From Luidia sarsii (taxonomy: Eukaryota; Echinodermata; Asteroidea; Paxillosida; Luidiidae): a stretch of DNA of 64,000 nucleotides. The stretch is taken from contig OX465111.1 in NCBI GenBank assembly GCA_949987565.1, forward strand, positions 2,218,494-2,282,493. The letters are read 5' to 3'. The notes below the pieces were generated by a model that was not told the origin of the DNA, did not search any database, and saw nothing but the letters and a program-made list of their open reading frames with translations. Positions 52,284 to 61,979 of the stretch are shown here, piece after piece. How positions within the stretch are numbered: position 1 is the first letter of the stretch; each line of letters starts with the position of its first letter. The translations under genes and the position numbers were made by a program.

Positions 52284-52470
52284 GATTTCACAAAGCCTTA
52301 CGATGCATCGTAATTCAACTTACAATTGATAACCATCACGAGTTTTCAAAGGTCATGGTCGATTTCATCAAATTTATTGTACACTGTACGTAACTCATGA
52401 CCAATCTCAGGGCAATGGGAGATCATTGCCTTGTGACTGGTTATGATGGTATGATGAATTTGATGAAATC
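52284..52470. mobile_element. GATTTCAC inverted-repeat element, copy 2
   Basis: Starts GATTTCACAAAGCCTTACG and ends TTTGATGAAATC; internal GGTTATGATGG faces CCATCACGAG-type words. TCTGGGGTG precedes both this and copy 3 (CTCTGGGGTG and TTCTGGGGTG), so the true left end may lie a few bases further out. Confidence 0.55.
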
Positions 52471-52599
52471 GACAACTGGTCACTAAATACTGCACCCGAT
52501 GACTAAATATAACAAATGGCCACAAGGGAACAACAGGCCATCCGCAAAATTAAAGTGGACAATGACAGCCGACAGTTGTTGCTTCTAAATTCTGGGGTG

Positions 52600-52726
52600 G
52601 ATTTCACAAAACCTTGGCTAGATAACCTATGGTAAGTTGTGATACGCACTTACGCAGTATGGTTTCTGTGCGTCACTCATTCTCTCGCAACTGATCGGTA
52701 CAAATTACAATGAGTTTGTTGAAATC
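52600..52726. mobile_element. GATTTCAC inverted-repeat element, copy 3
   Basis: Starts GATTTCACAAAACCTTGGC and ends GAGTTTGTTGAAATC. The interior is diverged from copy 2. Confidence 0.5.
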
Positions 52727-52729
52727 GGC

Positions 52730-53975
52730 CCACTGGGCCACCGAAAGAATTTTGGGGGTCGCTTTAAACATTTCAAGCCAGCCAAATGTACCCATTGTGT
52801 CCCATTGCATGTAGGAAGGAGAGACAGAGAATGATGAATGAATCATGAACAGCCATCTGATCTGAGGTCCATGCACGACACAAGCTCTCTACACCCTATC
52901 CCCACCACAACACACACCCGACCTTGTTTCCAAATGCTCCCTCTTCCGAGACAAAACAGTCAACAACAACTCCCTGTCCGCACCCCATGAAAAAATTAAA
53001 AAGCATCACAATGCACTGTGCACAGTCACCTTGTAGCCATGCATCCCCCATTGTCCACAGGGCATGCTTGACCAAACCCAGCAACAAGGGTCCCTTCAAA
53101 AGAAAGAAAACGGGGCCATCAAGCCAGCACCACCTTCTACATGGGTTTACTTTTCGGTGCATAACCACTGGCTTATTAATTTATGTTTTTAGTAAGTACC
53201 CCAAGTCAGTTAGAGTCTTCATGGTAAACAGCTTTTTATAGAGATGACCATTGGCGAGGGATAGCATACAGCCTTCCATTAAGGCTTAAGTACCGTCCTT
53301 ATGGTTGCAGGGGGGTGCATATTTTGTTTTTGATTACTAAGAAACACTCTACAGCTTGCTATTCAGCAATTCATTAGAGCCGGCCATCAAGTTGAAGTTC
53401 AAGAGGCTCTTGGGCCAGAGAGGGTGGAGTCAGTGCACAATGCATGCATGCAAATGGTGGAATTGTGAGAAGCTCTGGCTAATCTTCATAGCGCATGCAC
53501 GATATGCTTCGCGTACACTGCGCACTGCTTGAATTTGAATAATGCAGCATGCATGTATGTACAGCAGTACATGTAGGCCCTATATGCACTTGACATGGAC
53601 ACGTCACACAATCTGAATGAAGAAACATGTTTATGCTCACATTCAAGAAACAATTTGTACATCTTTACCTTAATAAAACATCTGTTTGACTGAATGTTTC
53701 AAGATGTAAATTCAGCACATACTTTGCTCTTTTTTTAATAAATAAAACCACAGTGCCCATTTTTGCCCCAATTTTCAATTGAATGCAAGTATTTCAAAAT
53801 GAGCATTGTCCAGTGGGGATGGGCATTGGGTATCTGCACAAAACTCCAATGAGAATGGAACAATAGCAAATTCACAAGACTATTAATATTAAGTATTAAA
53901 CTTTTCATGACAGGGCAAACAGTAGCCACTATAGGAAGTGAATGTTTGCACATTGTGTAACATTGTTTTTAAAAG
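52730..53975. other. No gene seen
   Basis: Unique-looking intronic sequence; the short open frames on both strands have no recognised domains. Confidence 0.35.
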
Positions 53976-53979
53976 GGGA

Positions 53980-53989
53980 TATAAAAAGG
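53980..53989 (+). promoter_or_regulatory. TATA box upstream of candidate exon
   Basis: TATAAAAAGG fits the TATA consensus and lies 71-81 nt before an ATG that opens a 50-codon frame ending at a donor-like GTAAAT. The spacing allows a start near 54010 and a 50-nt leader. Confidence 0.3.
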
Positions 53990-54060
53990 AAGCACTGAGT
54001 GAGAAGTTTGAATGATTCAATGTGGGTGCACTTTTGTACAGTGCATGCCTGCAATGAACT

Positions 54061-54211
54061 ATGGCAGCCAGGTCTATTACATTACTAGGCAAAGAAGGCA
54101 CAGTTAATTATATCAGCATTCAGCAGCTATTCAGGCCAGCTGTATACTTTGAAGGTTCCTTCACAAAACATGAATGTTTCAGTGTGTGGACCAACTCAAC
54201 AATGGGCAAGG
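54061..54211 (+). CDS. Candidate first coding exon of an unknown plus-strand gene
   Basis: An ATG (context AACTATGG) opens 50 codons beginning MAARSITLLGKEGTVNY and ending TNSTMGK, followed by G and a GTAAATATG donor-like site (phase 1). It is preceded by a TATA box at 53980. Composition is protein-like with no simple repeats. No homology is recognised and no downstream exon was located. It would be a nested gene transcribed opposite to RXR within intron 1, about 2.6 kb downstream of RXR exon 1 in RXR terms. The evidence is only signal content; an unrelated open frame is possible. Confidence 0.22.
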
Positions 54212-54910
54212 GTAAATATGTCAAAATATTGTTTGTCTACATATTGCGATTTGGCATCTTCTTCAAACTATAACTCAATAAGGGTTTGCCCTACTTGATA
54301 AATAAATAAACATGTAGTCCTTTGCCCAATTGCCCATTGGAAAATATATAACTGCCCATCGCTATACAAATTTGAATCCACGACACAATTTCGTGGTTAA
54401 AGTGGTTAAAGGTAGGATACACCATTTGTATATATGGCGTATGTGTAACAGAGGACAAAAAAGTATATGTATGCAGCTTTTTCAAACCCTATTCAAAATG
54501 GCAAAACTGAAACACGCAGAAATGAATGGAAAATAGCGTGGGGTGTGCACTTGTTACAAGTGATTCAGACGAACATGGCAATTTGGTGCAATGATTATTC
54601 TGGCCAAACCAGCTGGGCTGGATGGTGGGATTTGTGCCAGCTCGGCAATTTAAGAGTCAGGATTGCTATTGGACGACAGCGAGTAACTAAACACTACATG
54701 TAAATGCTCATACTCCTCAAACAGCACATGCCAGTGCAGATAATTATTCTCAAAGCCGAGCAACTCTGATAAAAAACAACATTTGCATATAAGCAAAATA
54801 TAAACAGACCAAAGAGACTAAAAACAACCCAAAATGTGAGGACATTCAATAAAAATGTGATGCATGTCCAGTACACCTGAATCAGTAATTTGCAAAAAAT
54901 GCAAAATATT

Positions 54911-55099
54911 ATTCACAGTGGCTGTTGTTACGGCTGATGTCCGTGTGGTTCCCTGACTTCACAGTATTTGTCAGGATGTTTAGCTCTTGGAACCAGACAA
55001 TCAGCTAATAGACTGGTTCAACCAGCCTGCAATGCTGACGAAATACAATCAAGTCAGGGAACCACACGGACGACTGCCGTAACCACAGCCACTGCGAAT
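54911..55099. mobile_element. MITE with about 49-bp terminal inverted repeats
   Basis: The left arm (54911-54959) carries ATTCACAGTGGCTG and GTCCGTGTGGTTCCCTGACT; the right arm (55051-55099) is its inverted copy with about six mismatches. Arms enclose 91 bp without an ORF. The flanks are AT-rich (AATATT / AATATT), so a TA or short AT duplication is likely but cannot be proved. Superfamily not assigned. Confidence 0.75.
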
Positions 55100-55104
55100 A
55101 TTAT

Positions 55105-56640
55105 TTGTCCAGTCTGTCTATTCATAATAATCATATGCTTATGTTTCCTTGCTCACAATTTTTCATTCACCATGTGTATACGTGTAGTCTCTATAATGCA
55201 TTTATAAAAATTAACACGAAACTGAAATACATATAATTGTACATGGAGTTAAATTGAAAACTCATAGGCCTACATGTGCATTATTTGCAATAATAAAAAT
55301 GCAATCAAGCTGTTGCAATTTCTCAATCATCCATGTGTTTTTGTGATTTATGAATGAAAAACAAACAAAGGTTTTTACGTTCACACACATAAAATTGGTT
55401 TTAAAAACAGCTGCCACTTTTTCAGATGATAGCCAAAGGAACATTGTACACTAAACCTACATGTACTTGTACCAAATTCAAAACAAGAAGAGCCATCACA
55501 ATTCACATGTTCCAGGAGCCCAAAACAAATCATTAAACATTATCAACTAGTGCACCAAAGTAAGCATTATCTGTACAAAATAGGAAAAATATTGAATGGT
55601 AGGCCTACTACACTACATTCAAAAACGGCAATTCACACCCTAAATGTAGAAATTCATAATCCCACTTCTGTAAAGAGCTACACACAACCAGAGCTGACTA
55701 GTAATGAGACCACACTCTTTCGGGCGAGTAAATCCATGGCGACTTGGCATAGTCTGGGATTCGTGATGACTTATTTATGAAGTTACAAAACGAAACGCGT
55801 GACAGCTAATCAAAAAAAGCACCGTATCACGAGTACGGAGTACATGTGAGGAAATGAAAAGGACGGTGGATCATGGATGGACCGAAGTTTGAAAATTGAA
55901 AAAGATAATGATTATTATGATGACATGGTGATTTGGCAACAAATGTAGGGGCATGTGGAAAACAGGGATCAGTCCACAACTAATGTTTTTAATTAGGGAA
56001 ATAATATTTGAGACACTTTTTTTTCAGAGCCATCGAAGCAGCCAAGTCAATGCACTGTAAAGCACACACAACACAGTCACACACTAAAAAAGCCAGTAAG
56101 GCAGTAGGTCCTGCAGCCACACTCCGCACTAGTACCACAACACCGCAACGGCATTCAAAGGTCACCCCCGGCCTACGGTTCAAACGAGGACACATTTTTG
56201 GCCGGTCAAAAAGCCATCTTTTTTTATTCTTCTTCTCGGCTCGGTCTATTCCCGACGGTTCGTCCCCTTTTGTTTTGGTGCGATCGTCGAGTCGGCCCTA
56301 CAAAAATCGACGTGCAGGGTGGGTTTGGAGTGGAAGCAACCCTTGCAGAGGTCGGATTTAGAGGGTGTGTGTCGGATCGGATTGAGTTTTCCCACCAACG
56401 AGTCCAATTTAGGCGAGATCCTCTGTTGGTGGAGGGGAGAGAGGGCTCGAAAGAAAACGGCCATTGGTGGCTGTCGACTGCACTGGTGGTAGACTAATTG
56501 TGTTACCTCACATGACCCTGCGTGGTGGTGCAATGGTTATACGCACACACGCAAGGCAATGGGACCCCCAAAAACTCCCCTACGCATGCAGTCCTAGGCA
56601 AAGCAGCGCCCGTTTAGACCAGTTTAGACCCGTTCTACTC
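55105..56640. other. No gene seen beyond RXR exon 1 donor side
   Basis: 5' end of RXR intron 1. GC and CpG content rises from about 56.1 kb toward exon 1. The open frames at 56008-56533 on both strands are not recognised. Confidence 0.4.
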
Positions 56641-56642
56641 AC

Positions 56643-56664
56643 CAATACTGGACATGCCGTCCAT
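56643..56664 (-). CDS. RXR: RXR coding exon 1 (start codon, first 7 codons plus one base)
   Basis: This is the translation start of the retinoid X receptor, a nuclear ligand-activated transcription factor that heterodimerises with RAR, TR, PPAR and other receptors. On the minus strand the context is CCACCATGG, a near-ideal Kozak site. Seven codons (MDGMSSI) and one G follow, then a GTGAGTAG donor starting at 56642, giving a phase 1 intron. Exon 2 begins in the complementary phase, so the split codon becomes Asp and the junction reads MDGMSSI-D-SINSI, a smooth Ser/Ile-rich start. Upstream in frame there is a TGA about 115 nt before the ATG with no other in-frame ATG between, so this start is well defined. 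A minimal upstream ORF (ATGTGA) ends at that same TGA. The 5' UTR length is unknown. The join is inferred from phase and content; a cDNA would prove it. Confidence 0.8.
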
Positions 56665-56956
56665 GGTGGATGCCTTGGCGAAGCCTCCGCCTTGATTTAA
56701 GGTCCGATTCCGAGAGGGAGCGGGGGAAAACTGCCAATAAATAACGCAAGTTCGTCGGCCGTATTTCCACCTCCTTCACATTCTCGTGCAGTGCGCGTTA
56801 TAATAACTGTACGTGCACACTAGGCGCTGCGGTAATGCTGTGCGCGAGACAGTGCCGACGATCGCGCCAGTCTAGCAAGTCTGGCCGCCGACTCGTCGGG
56901 GTGATTGCGTGCCAGGCATTGATGCAAGGTGTGCATTACGTTCTCTGTGCACGGGC
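56665..56956 (-). other. Putative RXR 5' UTR / proximal promoter, CpG-rich
   Basis: Lies between the ATG and the TATA-like site. It has many CpGs (CGCGCC, CGACGATCGCG, GCGCTGCGG) relative to the rest of the window and no splice acceptor needed to connect to the ATG. Upstream ATGs include one immediately followed by TGA. Confidence 0.4.
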
Positions 56957-56969
56957 TATAAATAGGTCA
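56957..56969 (-). promoter_or_regulatory. Putative RXR core promoter: TATA-like site overlapping a RORE-type element
   Basis: The plus strand reads TATAAATAGGTCA; the core CTATAAATAG is nearly symmetric, so the minus strand shows CTATTTATAG, an acceptable TATA variant. It lies about 293 nt upstream of the RXR ATG in CpG-richer DNA. A start about 30 nt downstream on the minus strand (near 56.93 kb) would give a 5' UTR of about 270 nt. The same bases contain TAAATAGGTCA (56959-56969, plus strand), a full match to the ROR/Rev-erb half-site consensus. It could equally drive divergent plus-strand transcription. No TSS data are available. Confidence 0.35.
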
Positions 56970-57795
56970 AGCCTGGTTCCGATACGACTGAGTAAAAAAA
57001 TGACCCTACATCCACGAGTACACACAGCAGCGCAGCACAATCATTTCTGAAAAAAATAATAATAAAATCTCTTTTTTTTCCCCATACACGTGATCACATT
57101 CAGCATTTACAATCACGTTTTCGTACTCCACGATGTTTCGTTTTTCCATTTTTTTCGCCCCCGTGATTTGTAAGTCGTGGATTTGTAGCGGATGCAAGCC
57201 TAATCTTGGAAACGAGTCCAGATACAATCTGAAGATTGTATTGATATTTTTCTTCAAATCGATTTCAGTCTAGGCTATCATACATGATCATACTTCACAC
57301 AGGGGGTGGAACTTTTCTTTTAAAAAGCATTTTGGGGGAAAAGGAGAAGATTGAATTCCATTTTATTTCTTTTTCTACATTGTTTATCCCAATCAGTTTT
57401 ATTTTCATGTTTCGTTTTATTGCAAAGTATTTCATTGTGTTTCATTATATTGTTTCATTTCATTCACTGTGTTTCAGAAAAGGTTGATGTAGGCCTAGGC
57501 CTATTGTGTTTTATCTTATCCTGTTTTGTTTTATTTTATTGTTGTTGAAAAAAATCATTTCAGCAATTGTCAGTTCGAAATAAGATGTAAGGCCCTAACC
57601 ACTGTCACTTAGGGTTCTTTCCTCTTCTCTTTGCCATCGGTTTACTGAAGATATACGCCGATACTATAATCATTTGCTGTGCTGTAAACAAAAATCCAAA
57701 AATACTGGTTTAATTAATGGTTAATTTGTTAACCAAAATTAATGGTTTCCACCTGACGAGCGAAATAAGTGTTCCTTGTCCTTGCTGGTATGCAA
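56970..57795. other. No gene seen
   Basis: T-rich ATTTCATTTCATT and TTTTATTTTATTG stretches (57360-57545) look like low-complexity DNA. Otherwise unremarkable. Confidence 0.4.
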
Positions 57796-57796
57796 A

Positions 57797-58113
57797 ATGG
57801 CAACTGATGAGAAGCGGTACAGATATCTAGTGGATAAAGTAGAGGGATGCTTGATATAGGTCTGGGAAGTCGGTGGGCGCGGTAGCGAAGACGACATAGG
57901 AATAAGGAGGTTGTCGGGAGCTGTTATTTCTCGGGAAGATGAAACGAGGTTACTCATTTGTGGGAGGAGTGGGGGAAGAGGGGGTCCGTCCTCTTTCTGA
58001 ACCAATTAACTCGAGCCCGAGACGGCCAGAGAGTGAAAGGAGAAGCACTTCGCGTGACACTCTGGACAGCTCAAGACGAAGGGCAGACAGAATGGACGCG
58101 AGTACTCAGGAAA
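57797..58113 (+). other. Coding-like stretch, possible divergent first exon(s)
   Basis: AAAATGGCAACTGATGAG opens a short frame (MATDEKRYRYLVDKVEG, stop at 57857-57859). In a different frame an ATG at 57939 opens a Ser/Arg-rich reading frame (MKRGYSFVGG..., ...MDASTQEI) that meets a consensus GTGAGTAA donor-like site at 58114. The stretch is CpG-richer than its surroundings and lies about 1.1-1.4 kb upstream of the RXR ATG, head to head with it. The two frames do not join without an intron. The product is not recognised. Confidence 0.2.
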
Positions 58114-58679
58114 TTGTGAGTAACAATACTGAGTGAATTAGGTCAGTACGTCCGTGACATATTTTGGCACCGCCCACCGCAGGGGAAAAATCCCGATGGG
58201 AATTGGAGCACGCCGACAGATGGGCCCGAGTGATCACTGTCGTGGTCGACCTTGGGCCAAGGGCGGGTAGGGGAGGGGGCACTGAGAAGGTGGTGTGGCT
58301 GGCTATAGGTTGGGGGACGAAAATGTTCACTCTTGCTCTCAAGGCCAGCTTGCCAAGGATAGGGGAGGGGAAAGGGTGATTTCATTTGACGACCTGAATG
58401 ATTGATGGGCTGTCTCGGACCAGCTGACCGACTGACCATCCCTGTCCATATATGCCAGCGCTGACCCGCGGTTGACATTTGCTGCCGGGCCAATTAATCG
58501 ATAGTTGTTGTTCACTTGTGTCTGTCTTTCAGAAGTGTCGAGAGTGATATAGCGCGGTGCAAGGGTTGAAATTATCATATCGATTTGTCGGTCGGGTGGT
58601 GTCTGGGTTTTCACGATCGATTTATCAAGTTAACGAGCAAAAATAGTCAGCACTTTAGCGAAATATAATTACACTGTTT

Positions 58680-58703
58680 TTTTCCTCCCACCCCTCACTC
58701 TCC

Positions 58704-58782
<79 letters not shown>

Positions 58783-58800
58783 CCCCCCTCTCTCTCTCTC

Positions 58801-58856
<56 letters not shown>
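58680..58856. repeat. (CT)n microsatellite
   Basis: About 175 bp of CT repeats broken by C runs. A mirror-symmetric pyrimidine tract that can in principle form H-DNA. Confidence 0.9.
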
Positions 58857-58858
<2 letters not shown>

Positions 58859-58859
58859 A

Positions 58860-59985
58860 ATGAGATGACAATTGATGAAATTAAGCTTGATTATCATATT
58901 GGAAAAATAAGAACAAAAAGGCTGACGAAAAGTGCAGGGTCTTGTTTACGAGAGTTGCGCTCCAGTAGTTAACACGCACATACGGGTTATCAGCTGCCGC
59001 ATGCGCCGCCCATCATAATTATGCATAACATTAGGACGATCACGTGCCAGCCCATGGACAGATAAATATCCTCGGATGGCGAAATAGCGCCCTCTACAAT
59101 TGGGTCACGGACGTGAACCAAGGCATCGTTGCTGGTTTTGGTGAGGGGGGGGGGCTTTGTGTGTTTTATGAGCCGTTTTTTTTATGAAACCGTTTGTTTA
59201 GGCTCGGCAGTTCAGGTGCCGCCCATCTAATCCCTAAAGCTGCAGGAATTTACGGATTGAGGATTTTTGTCGTGAAAAATCCAGTTCTCTTTTCTCGTCC
59301 AAAAGGAGTGCATCAAGCTTGACACTTAGTCAATAATGAATGACAGAAACTTGAGCCGTTGTTCACCATTCTGAGTCGAAAATAAAGGAACCATCAGGTC
59401 TAGTCATGTGATATTTTCGCAAACGAGAGGGCGTCCTGTCATTAGCTTTTGGGGCGCATCGCGGGACGCATCTCGTTCCTCCGAGATATATACGAGGGCC
59501 GAATGCCTCTCTCGTTGGTATGATTATGCCAACGCCAACGAGTAAAAACTATGCTTTCACATTCATTATATATATACAGAACGGGTTTTTGTTGTTTTGG
59601 GGGTTTTTTCACACTGGAAATACATTTTACTATCTAGAAACGGTATCTTAGGCTCTCAGATTTCTTTCAAAGAGGCATGCTCTTTTTTCAACTTGACCCA
59701 GATTTAGGGGGAAACCTTTCCCAGATTTGCCGCCTGTTTTCGTGAAGCACCGCCGGCCGGGTAAGGCCTCATTTCAGCCGTCGAATCAACCGATTTAAAA
59801 AACAAAAATGAACCTCAAAATCGACTGATCAGCCGTCACAGAATCCTCAATAAATATTGCACCGTGTGGCTATGATGTGGTGCTTGCTGCACCCTGCGAA
59901 CGAAGGAAAGGGAAACCATGGAGATCTTTCCAACGATTCAACGCCGTGTCCCAAATTCTGAGACGGTCGAGAGAAATAGGGATAG
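58860..59985. other. No gene seen
   Basis: Upstream intergenic DNA. G run at 59143-59152, T runs, ATATATATA at 59568-59576. No exon recognised. Confidence 0.4.
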
Positions 59986-60039
59986 GGAAGACTGTGGCGC
60001 GACATTATACAGAGGGTGCATGAGAGGGACAAAGACGGT

Positions 60040-60302
60040 GCAGCAGAGTGAATGAGAGAGAGACAAACACAGAGACACAGAGAGCCTGAGGGAGGAAGAG
60101 AGACAGAGACACGGAGGGATCGGGAGAGATCGAGACAGGCACACAGAGACACAGAGAGAGGAACGGAGGGAGCATAGACAGAGAGTCTTAGACTAGAAAG
60201 AGGGAGAGATCGAGACAGCGACAATTAAAGAGACACAGAGAGAGGGAGAGAAGAAGGAAGAGAGACAGAGACACACAGAGAGGAGAGACAGAGACAGAGA
60301 GG
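60040..60302. repeat. GAGACA/GAGAGA purine-rich repeat
   Basis: Irregular GAGACA, CAGAGA and GAGAGG words, with several copies of GGGAGAGATCGAGACAG. Opposite-strand Ser/Leu frames are artefacts. Confidence 0.75.
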
Positions 60303-60304
60303 GA

Positions 60305-61225
60305 CGGCACAATGAGCCGGTGACGTGGCTACAACAGTGTCATCAGACTCCCTGAAATGTGGATCAGGTGGCCTATCAGCAACTTGCGGATCTTCTCTCT
60401 GGCCACTCCCCGTAGCCAATACATGTCATAAAGCCTTTCCGAAAATACAACCTGAGTGCAGGCAAGGGCTTTGTCCACCTCACCTCATCTATCACTTATC
60501 AGCTGGAAACACGGCTCGTGGAATTCACATGGGTGCTATCATTCAAGTATACAGCAGCTTTTTTGTCATTTGTGATATTTCCTCCACTTTCTCCCACCAT
60601 TTTTCATGGAGATGAGATATGATTTTTGCGTCGAGGAGAGTGTAATTATTGGGTACATTAAGATGCAATTCTCCTCATCTAACACTTAAACAAACACGAA
60701 TGGGGTCTTGAGGGTTGAGGGGTAAACTTTTCTGATCTGAAGTAGGCGGGCCTATCCAAATGCTGTTATCCATGTTTTCAACGATAAAGCATTTAATCAA
60801 ATTGAAAAGTCATTTTAGAATCTCAAAATTTATTATGTCGAACAGTTGATAGATTGTGGGAAGTAAATTTTCTTTAGTTTTCATAATCGAGATATGACAA
60901 AATTTGACTGAATCAGGACTTGGCGGCTTTGCTATGCAACATTGGTCAAAGTTAATTTATTGCCACATAATTTGTTTTTAATTGTTCCACCAAAACAAAA
61001 AAAACACAACAAAAACACAACCCTGACAATGTTTTAGCTCAAACGATGGATGATCTGGTATAGAAGGGGAAACGTTTTTCACGCCGATCTGTGAGAAATG
61101 AATAGATTCGGTCGGTTTTATCATAGTTTTATCTATTCATAGAGGAAGGAACGGTTTTATAAACATCGCCATCAAGCGTTCGCCATCAAGAGTTTCAGAC
61201 TACGGCTGTTTTATGTGTTCACCAA
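60305..61225. other. No gene seen
   Basis: AT-rich. GTTTTAGCTCAAACGATGG at about 61033 echoes the sequence near 23288. No coding segment was recognised. Confidence 0.4.
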
Positions 61226-61227
61226 AT

Positions 61228-61940
61228 GCACAGAGCTGTACAAGTACATGTACATGTACATGTACATATACAGTCGTACATTATACATGTACATTATACA
61301 TGTAGATGTACATGTACATGTATAATGTACATGTACAGTACATACACTGTACGTGTGTGTGGGTACTGTGTATGTACATGTACATGTACATGTACATGTA
61401 CACACCCACGTACAACTACTACACACTGTACGTGCGCTGTACATGCACATGTACATGTACATGTACATGTACATGTACATGTACACTGTACGTGCGCTGT
61501 ACATGCACATGTACATGTACACACCCACGTACAACTACTACACACTGTACGTGCGCTGTACATGCACATGTACATGTACATGTACATGTACCGGTATACA
61601 GTATATTGTACAGTACATGTAAAGTGTACATACATACACGTACACTACACATGTACATATACATCACATGCTTGCGTCCCAGCCGTGGCAGGTGTTGCTG
61701 TGTGTGTGGGTACTGTGTATGTACATTTACATGTACATGTACATGTACATGTACACACCCACGTACAACTGCTACACACTGTACGTGCGCTGTACATGCA
61801 CATGTACATGTACATGTACATGCACATGTACATGTACATGTGCATGTACATGTACATGTACCGGTATACAGTGTATTGTACAGTACATGTAAAGTGTACA
61901 TGTACATACACGTACACTGTACATACATACATATACATCA
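61228..61940. repeat. Largest TACATG island with internal segmental duplication
   Basis: Long pure TACATG runs alternate with a block containing CACCCACGTACAACT, ACACTGTACGTGCGCTGTAC and ACCGGTATACAGT, present three to four times. The unique piece CTTGCGTCCCAGCCGTGGCA occurs at 61671 and 61944, defining a roughly 273-bp tandem duplication that includes TGTGTGTGGGTACTGTGTAT at 61700 and 61353. All ORFs here are artefacts. Confidence 0.8.
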
Positions 61941-61979
61941 CATGCTTGCGTCCCAGCCGTGGCAGGTGTTGCTGTATTC

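Larger units (their letters stand above)
15026..56642 (-). other. RXR: RXR intron 1 (about 41.6 kb)
   Basis: The interval is bounded by a GTGAGTAG donor at 56642 and a T-rich tract plus TTGCAG acceptor ending at 15026, both on the minus strand and both phase 1. It is filled with tandem repeats, TACATG islands, MITE-like elements and SINE remnants listed separately. No minus-strand exon was recognised inside it. Alternative first exons or nested plus-strand genes are possible (see the exon-like entries). Confidence 0.75.

Noticed and set aside
56008..56533. Open frames of about 95-117 codons on both strands upstream of the exon 1 donor
   Set aside because: GC-richer intron start near a promoter; no recognised domain and no matching splice sites.
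58150..58190. TTTTGGCACCGCCCACCGCAG resembling an LTR-retrotransposon primer-binding region
   Set aside because: No matching LTR pair, gag or pol frame within the window.
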